Origin: Adenophora triphylla var. japonica
Taxonomy: Eukaryota; Streptophyta; Magnoliopsida; Asterales; Campanulaceae
Direction of reading: 5' to 3'
NCBI GenBank assembly: GCA_022495995.1
Contig: JAFEMH010002494.1
Span: forward strand, 1 to 64,000
Length of the DNA stretch: 64,000 bases
The translations under genes and the position numbers were made by a program. Below the pieces are notes generated by a model, which made no database searches, had not been told where the DNA came from, and saw nothing but the letters and a program-made list of their open reading frames with translations. Positions 58,480 through 64,000 of the stretch are shown here, one piece after another. How positions within the stretch are numbered: the first letter of the stretch is position 1; each line of letters opens with the position of its first letter.

Positions 58480-58650
58480 TCCATTGTTAAATTTAGTTGC
58501 GACAAAGATGTGTTTGAAGTTCATTCAGATCATTTCATGGTTGTCAATATACACAGGAATACAAAGAAAAAGATGACATGTCGTCGATGTGGAAAAGAAG
58601 AATAACATATAAAAGATCATGCAAGGAGCCATTGCAAATTCCGTATATTT
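58480..58650 (+). pseudogene. Possible MULE transposase C-terminal fragment
   Basis: The frame DKDVFEVHSDHFMVVNIHRN is followed by MTCRRCGKEE and, in a shifted frame, KRSCKEPLQIP. This resembles the SWIM-adjacent region and CX2CX4HX4C knuckle at the end of Mutator-like transposases, but the SWIM cysteines and the knuckle histidine are missing. Support is from motif likeness only. Confidence 0.4.
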
Positions 58651-58845
58651 GAGTTTTTTTAGTCAAACAATTATTAATGTCGTTTTGTACACTTTATAAC
58701 ACTCTGTTTAAGATGTAAAGAATGAACAATGAAAATGAAAAACAGATAAATTTACTATTTATGATCAGGCCCTTTTATATTTATTTTGGACGTAATAAGT
58801 AGTACATAGTATCCCTGATGCTCAAACTCTTTGTGTATATGATGT

Positions 58846-59700
58846 TGTTAAGTCCTATATCAATTGCTATAGGACCATTCAAAGGTCTTATAGCATAGGT
58901 ATACGATTGTGTGAGTTCCTATACTACTTGATATAGGACCATTCAATGGTCTTATAGTAGGTGTATATGAAGTTGCAAGGTCCTATACCAATTGCTATAG
59001 GACCATTCAAAGGTCTTATAGCTTTGTATATTATGTTTCCAGGTCCTATATTAAGAGTAAAAAAAAAACCACAAATTGGATGGTCCTATAGCAAGTAGTA
59101 TAGGAACTCACACAATCTTATACCAATGCATTAAGACCTTTGAATGGTCCTATAGCAACTGGTATAAGACTTAACAACATCATATACAAAGCTAAAAGAC
59201 CTTTGAATGGTCCTATATCAAGTCAAGTGATATAGGACCTCACACAATCTTATACCAACGCATTAAGACCTTTGAATGGAATTATAGCAACTTGTATAGG
59301 ACTTAACAACATCATATACAAAGCTATAAGACCTTTGAATGGTCCTATAGCAAATGGTATAGGACATGGGAACATAATATACACAGCTATAAGACCTTTG
59401 AATGGTCCTATAGCAAATGGTATAGGACCTTGCAACATCATATACAAAGCTATAAGCCCATTGGATGGTCCTATAGCAAGTAGTATAGGATCTCACACAA
59501 TCTTATACCAACGCATTAAAACCTTTGAATGGTCCTATCGCAACTGATATATGACTTAACAACATCATATACGAAGCTATAAGACCTTTGAATGGTCATA
59601 TATCAAGTGATATATGATCATGGTCCTATAGCAACTTGTATAGGACATGACAACACTATGAATGGTCCTACTATGAATGGTCCTATAGCAACTCGAAAAA
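58846..59700. repeat. Array B: about 63-bp hairpin monomers in a higher-order inverted repeat
   Basis: About twelve monomers of 62-70 bp, each with CCTTTGAATGGTCCTATAGC and a TATAGGA partner. Four spacer types can be told apart: TTAACAAC (1), TCACACAATC (2), TTGCAAC (3) and GGGAAC/TTTCC (4). The left arm (58846-59050) runs 1-2-3-4 in one orientation. The right arm (59078-59640) runs 2-1-2-1-4-3-2-1 in the other. The outer four monomers of each arm therefore pair as a long inverted repeat around an axis near 59061, with an extra 2-1-2-1 block between. Monomers near 63 bp keep frames open on both strands, which explains spurious reading frames here. Confidence 0.85.
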
Positions 59701-60489
59701 AAATCAAGAGTAGGACATGTTATGCTTTTTGAAACAACACTGATGCATGAAAGAATCAAAAAAATTATGTGTTTATTCAACAAAAACTGAAACAACACTG
59801 AGTATATGGACACGTCATTCGACTCCATATACTCAAATCCATTATCATTCAACCTCATCAATAATAATAATAATATCATCGGCCATGTCCATGCTTTTTC
59901 AATAATCATCGCTTAGCTTAATTATATAACCTCCTAGTCCTATATATATATATATTGAAATTAATTAACTTGGTTAGAGAACATCTGATTTGATTTGAGA
60001 GAGAGGTGTAGAGCTTCAGATGACTATTCGAATTAAAGAAGCAACAAGGCAGCAGATCTGGATCTGAAGGAGGAGGGGCCGACGCCGGAGGGTGTGTAAG
60101 TCGGAGACGGAGCAGATCTGGTGAGCCGGCGAGAGATGGAGTCGACTGAGCTGCTCCGACTGAGCTGATCTGGTGAGCCGGCGAGAGATGGAGCCGGCGA
60201 GAGATGGAGTCGACAAATCTGGTGTGTGTGCGTTTCTTCTATGCTCAAAACTAACAGCGGTTTGTGTCTGTTAAGATTGGGGTTTAGTGAAATTTTCATC
60301 TCAAATGGGTTAAAATGGCTTATTAATCTGGACTATAGATTTAAGAGTCCTTGACTCAAACATAAAAGTCAATACAAATCAAAAATAGAAATCCAATATC
60401 TACTTTGTCCCTCCGGCTAGATTAGCCATGATAACTATTACGTGGGGACCGAAAAGCGAAAAGTATAACGAGTTTTTATTATAAACTAT
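59701..60489. other. Region right of array B
   Basis: AT-rich up to about 59990. At 60100-60215 a GC-rich segment contains three copies of GAGCCGGCGAGAGATGGAG and two of CAGATCTGGTGAGCCGGCG-type sequence. On the minus strand this could read as a Ser/Arg-rich peptide (MKISLNPNLNRHK... from 60299), but no known domain supports it. It may be the 5' end of a minus-strand gene or transposon leader. Confidence 0.4.
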
Positions 60490-60825
60490 CTAAAAAATGT
60501 TATTTACCAAAAAAACATTTAAAATGTGATTATTACAAAAAAACATTTTTTTTTATCTTTCAATTAAAACAACTGATAAATTCATTTATCAATGTAAAAT
60601 ACATTTATTATTTGTTTATAATTAATAAATTTATTTTTCTGTTTTTAAAGAGTATTTTATGCTTGTTTTTTGGTTAAACAACTGATAAATGCATTTTACA
60701 TTGATAAATTTATTTATCAGTTGTTTATAACTGATAAATGCATTTTAAAAAGCTTTTTTGTAATATTCAACTGTTTTTTTGTAATATCCATCTTTCAAAA
60801 GTATTTTTTGGTAAATGTCCCAAAG
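60490..60825. repeat. Foldback element, about 335 bp
   Basis: Outer arms share TTTACCAAAAAA with its inverse TTTTTTGGTAAA, and ATTATTACAAAAAAAC with GTTTTTTTGTAATAT. Inner arms share CAACTGATAAAT..ATTTATCA and its inverse. The whole segment can fold into one hairpin. No clear TSD was found, so the transposon class is open. Confidence 0.65.
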
Positions 60826-61075
60826 TAGAAAAATATTTTCCCCTTTTATCTATTGTTTTTATTTTTTGTATCAGTAGTTAATGGGAAAACTACTGAAAGA
60901 GAAAGATGGAGTGTAGTCAACCAATGGAGGGCCTCTCAACCGAAATAATTTGTTTTCTAACGCACCACTTGTAACTCTGTTTATTTAGACAGAGTTTTTG
61001 CAAATACAAACGCAGACCCGCTACCAATATTTACAAACAACGGGCCGACCTCAGGCAGGCTGAGTGAGGCTCTTA

Positions 61076-61440
61076 GACCATCCCCAACGGTGACTCTCCT
61101 TGTGAGAGTCACCCAAAAAAACAAAAAAAAAAGCAAGGAAAGTCACCAAAATTTGTGTCCTAAGAATTTGGTTGCGAGGTTGGCCCCGGTTGTGCATCAT
61201 CTCTATTTTTATTTTTTTTTGATCAAATTATTTTGATTTTGTATTTATATAAATATATTTTTAAAATTAATATATTTTATATATTAATTTTATTTTTAAA
61301 AGGTTGGGTGGGGGTGGGTGGGGTCGAAGTCACTGATGGGAGTATAAATTATATAAGGTTGAAAGTGTGTATATGGAAGTGAGAAAAATTAATATTTTAT
61401 TTGAGGTTGAATTGGGTCAGGGTTACTGATGGGAATAGTC
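61076..61440. mobile_element. Tourist-like (PIF/Harbinger) MITE, 365 bp
   Basis: Ends are GACCATCCCCAACGGTGAC and, inverted from the right, GACTATTCCCATCAGTAAC, flanked by a 3-bp TSD TTA (61073-61075, 61441-61443). Terminal GACCATCCCCAAC-type sequence and a TTA target are typical of this MITE class in dicots. It lies about 330 bp upstream of the NPF start codon. Confidence 0.75.
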
Positions 61441-61717
61441 TTACAAACAAAGTGCGGGCAATTGTCACCATCCTAGGCGATGATCACCCATAGACCCCAT
61501 GTAAGCGTTTTCATTCGTTTACGTACTACTCGTCGTTTAGGAAAAAAGAAAAATGTGTGATAATTTTTTTTTTATCTTCTATTCAATTATATTATTGATA
61601 GAGACTAATTAAATAAAAATATGAAAGAAGGGTATTTTGGTAAATATGGTTGGGAAGGTGGCGTTAGCTAGTGGACAAGAAGTAAAGGCCTATTAAAAGG
61701 GACTGAGGACAGTTGCA

Positions 61718-61725
61718 CATATAAG
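61718..61725 (+). promoter_or_regulatory. TATA box candidate of the NPF gene
   Basis: CATATAAG within GCACATATAAGCAGA, 49 bases before the start codon, a compact but plausible spacing for a short 5' leader. Confidence 0.5.
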
Positions 61726-61773
61726 CAGATAAAAGTAGTAAAGTGTTGTTCATACTTGGGGAGATATTTGTTC

Positions 61774-61894
61774 ATGGCTGTTGATGAGAGGGGATCTGGT
61801 AGTGAATACACACAGGATGGTACTGTGGATCTCAGGGGTAACCCTGTTCTCAGATCCAAGAGAGGTGGCTGGAAAGCTTGCTCCTTTGTTGTTG
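61774..61894 (+). CDS. NRT1/PTR family (NPF) transporter, exon 1 only
   Basis: 40 codons and one base: MAVDERGSGSEYTQDGTVDL and RGNPVLRSKRGGWKACSFVV, then the donor G^GTATGT. The block YTQDGTVDL.GNPVLRS..GGWKAC is the conserved cytoplasmic N-terminus of plant proton-coupled nitrate/peptide transporters, closest in memory to the NPF5 (PTR3-like) group. The first transmembrane helix should begin in exon 2, which I do not find before 64000, so intron 1 exceeds 2.1 kb. The ATG at 61774 is the first in frame. The substrate cannot be inferred from this part. Confidence 0.82.
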
Positions 61895-61901
61895 GTATGT
61901 T

Positions 61902-61903
<2 letters not shown>

Positions 61904-61939
<36 letters not shown>

Positions 61940-61940
61940 C
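61904..61940. repeat. (CT)n(CA)n microsatellite
   Basis: About 14 CT units followed by 4-5 CA units, just after the NPF exon 1 donor. Confidence 0.95.
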
Positions 61941-62226
61941 GCAGAGACAAATTAACTAGCAACTTTCCATGTTGTTTATCTATTTGTAATAAACTTTATA
62001 GTAGCATAAAATGCAACCCAACAATTTATAAATGGAAGAAAATACCGCGTAATTATCTGATTAATTAAGATTAATGCTTATTAGCCTCATTTTCATATAT
62101 TGGATTTGAAATTTGAATCATAAAATGAATATTGTGAATGAAAACTAAGAATAATGTTGAGTTTTAAGGTGTTGAAATGGTTAGAAGTCGAAAATGTGAA
62201 TGGGAAAAGTGATCACATGTGCATAA

Positions 62227-62262
62227 TTTTAGTTTTAGTTTTAGTTTTAGTTTTAGTTTTAG
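62227..62262. repeat. (TTTTAG)6 microsatellite
   Basis: Six perfect copies of TTTTAG in the NPF intron. Confidence 0.95.
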
Positions 62263-63248
62263 TTGTTTCCTGATGATATGGTGGTCCAATCCATAGATAT
62301 TTTCTCATAACCATCATGGAATTTCCTGCAAATGCAATCATTTCATGCCCATAATTAAATCGCAAGTTTTATCTTATTTATTTATCATATTTTTTATACT
62401 TTCTTAATTCATATGCCATTCTCATTTTTTTCCTTTTCGATAATTATTATCTAATTTTAATAAACTATAAACAAAGAAATGGTATCATATAATAAATATT
62501 AACTTTTCAAATGAACAATTGTTTTAAGAATATATCTATATAAGTATATTATTAATTTTTTTTTATTGATGACAGTAGGATATAGTCAAGGGTCGGTGGA
62601 TGGTTGGTCAAATTTGGTTAGACCTATGCTTTTGTTGAAATATGGAACTAATGGGTCTTTGCTGATCTATATTAATATTACTCACTCCGCCAATTCAGAA
62701 AATAATTTTATACAAATAATTTAATCATGAAGATATATAGTAAATATTCATTTTGTTATTCATTTTTTAAGTATTTAATTTTACAAATATAATTCAAATA
62801 GTGAAAACAAATAAAGACAAAAATATATAGAGACAAAAAATTTCAATATATAAAATTTCAACTTGTAGTATATCTTATCAGATCTTTGATTAATACCAAC
62901 AAGCACTGAAATAGTTTCTTACCAATTAATGATATCTATATCCACATTGATATTATTTCATATAAGTATATATAAATATGTGTGTATATATATATATACT
63001 AGTAAAAGTCCGTGTTCGAGGACATTTTTTTTTTAATTTAAAAAAAAAAATTTAAAAGGGCAAAATGGGAAAGGGACAACTTAGTGAGGGCAAAATGGGA
63101 AATTGACACTTTGATCGTTCATCAGATCAGAAGACTCCCGTTCCCATTTATACTATATATCTATATATATATATATTGATAAAACTGTTGCAGATCATAG
63201 AATTATATAATCTATCATTTCTACATCCCGCGATTTAAGGTTCATATA

Positions 63249-63713
63249 CTCTTTTCATCCCGATTTAAGGTTTTTAATTTTCTTTTTAGTCTGTTCCAAT
63301 TAAAGGTTTTTAGTTGTTTTATTCCTTAAAATGGATAATAGGATACACTTGTCATCCTCATAACAAAAACTTCATACCCACTTTTTCTCTCTTACTTTAC
63401 TTTTTATATTCACAATATTTATTTTTCTTAATCCCCGTGCCAAATCAATCTAAAAACATTCAATCGAGACGAAGAGATTACTTCTTTCTTCCATTAGAAG
63501 GTTTATCATTTCAATTAGGCACAAAAATGAAAAAAAAATGAAAATGGTAATGTGTTGTGAGTGTAAATAGTTGGGTAAAAGAGAGAAATTTGAGCAAGTG
63601 GTAATTATTGTGAGTATGATAAGTGAGTATTATTTCCATTTTAGAAAATGTAAACCTTAAATAAGATACACATTTGAAAAATAAGTAAAACTTTAAATGG
63701 GACGGAGAGGGAG
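63249..63713. mobile_element. Long Stowaway MITE, about 465 bp
   Basis: TA-flanked (63247-63248, 63714-63715). The left end is CTCTTTTCATCCCGATTTAA; the right end is TTTAAATGGGACGGAGAGGG with AG. The interior near 63445-63500 holds a second Stowaway-like set of words (AATCGAGACGAAGAGATTAC), suggesting a nested or composite element. Confidence 0.7.
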
Positions 63714-64000
63714 TATATATATTTTAGAATCCAACCAATTATACTTATATTGGTTTATAATAAGACAAATTGCAAACGAGGTAGTTGGAAGTTTAATAAT
63801 CCATGGGAGTAAAGATACCAAGGACTGACCAATCATAAATTTTCTCTTAAATTAATATTTTCTCAAACGTTTTTGTCATTTTGGATGCTCCATTGAAATA
63901 TAACAATCTTAAAATGAAAATGTTTTATTTAATTGAATCCATTTTCACACTTACAACAATTTTCCAATTATTTTCTAACTCACTTTCTCTTTTCTACCCC

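Larger units (their letters stand above)
61895..64000 (+). other. First intron of the NPF gene (to window end)
   Basis: It starts at the GTATGT donor and contains the (CT)n/(CA)n microsatellite (61904-61940), a (TTTTAG)6 repeat (62227-62262) and a Stowaway MITE (63249-63713). No further NPF exon was recognised. If exon 2 was missed or the gene is truncated, this label would be wrong. Confidence 0.5.

Noticed and set aside
58846..59700. A CRISPR-like or protein-coding repeat array (frames stay open on both strands)
   Set aside because: The genome is a plant nuclear genome, the spacers are not unique but recur in four types, and open frames follow from a monomer length near 63, a multiple of three.
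62227..62262. (TTTTAG)6 as an interstitial telomere repeat
   Set aside because: Plant telomeres are TTTAGGG; this unit lacks the G run and is only six copies, so it is an ordinary microsatellite.
62999..63170. A mini-Helitron (minus orientation, CTAG at 62999-63002 next to TAAAAGTCCGTG)
   Set aside because: The 3' hairpin is only weakly paired, no TC start could be placed at the other side, and the flanks are TA microsatellite, so the ends cannot be proven.

Overview
This is nuclear DNA of a flowering plant, probably a dicot. The evidence is spliced host exons with canonical GT/AG introns, plant-type LTR retrotransposons (Copia, chromovirus-like Gypsy, and Gypsy of the Tat group with an antisense ORF), CACTA, hAT and Stowaway DNA transposons, a Helitron and tRNA-derived SINEs. 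The species cannot be fixed from the sequence. Well over half of the window is transposable-element DNA, much of it nested. Many insertions could be delimited to the base because both target-site duplications (TSDs) survive.

The clearest host gene is a cyanate hydratase (CYN), minus strand, 33663 to 20582. Four exons join to a 164-residue protein with intact catalytic residues. Its introns are swollen to 13 kb by a complete Gypsy element, a LINE-like insertion, a solo LTR and several MITEs, and a hAT element sits just upstream of its start codon. At the right end is the first exon of an NRT1/PTR-family (NPF) transporter (plus, 61774-61894), whose remaining exons lie beyond the window. A weakly supported two-exon gene, 57342-58432, is the only other host candidate.

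Layout: 1-4677, a decayed Copia element (minus). 4863-14078, a large LTR element without coding capacity; a Helitron is nested in one LTR, a CACTA deletion derivative in the other, and a solo LTR in the interior. 14281-about 19700, a decayed coding CACTA element. 20504-33663, CYN. 33789-36090, a hAT element containing a smaller hAT, a SINE and a MITE. 37198-43017, a Copia element with identical LTRs, interrupted by a solo LTR. 43517-43702, a SINE. 44663-56857, a 12.2-kb Tat-type Gypsy element. 57342-60300, a region of hairpin-rich tandem arrays. 60490-61440, a foldback element and a Tourist-like MITE. 61718-64000, the NPF promoter, exon 1 and intron.

The most unusual structure is the pair of hairpin arrays at 57882-58235 and 58846-59700. 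The second is built from about 63-bp monomers of four types, ordered as a higher-order repeat and folded into a long inverted repeat. I do not recognise it as a known element.
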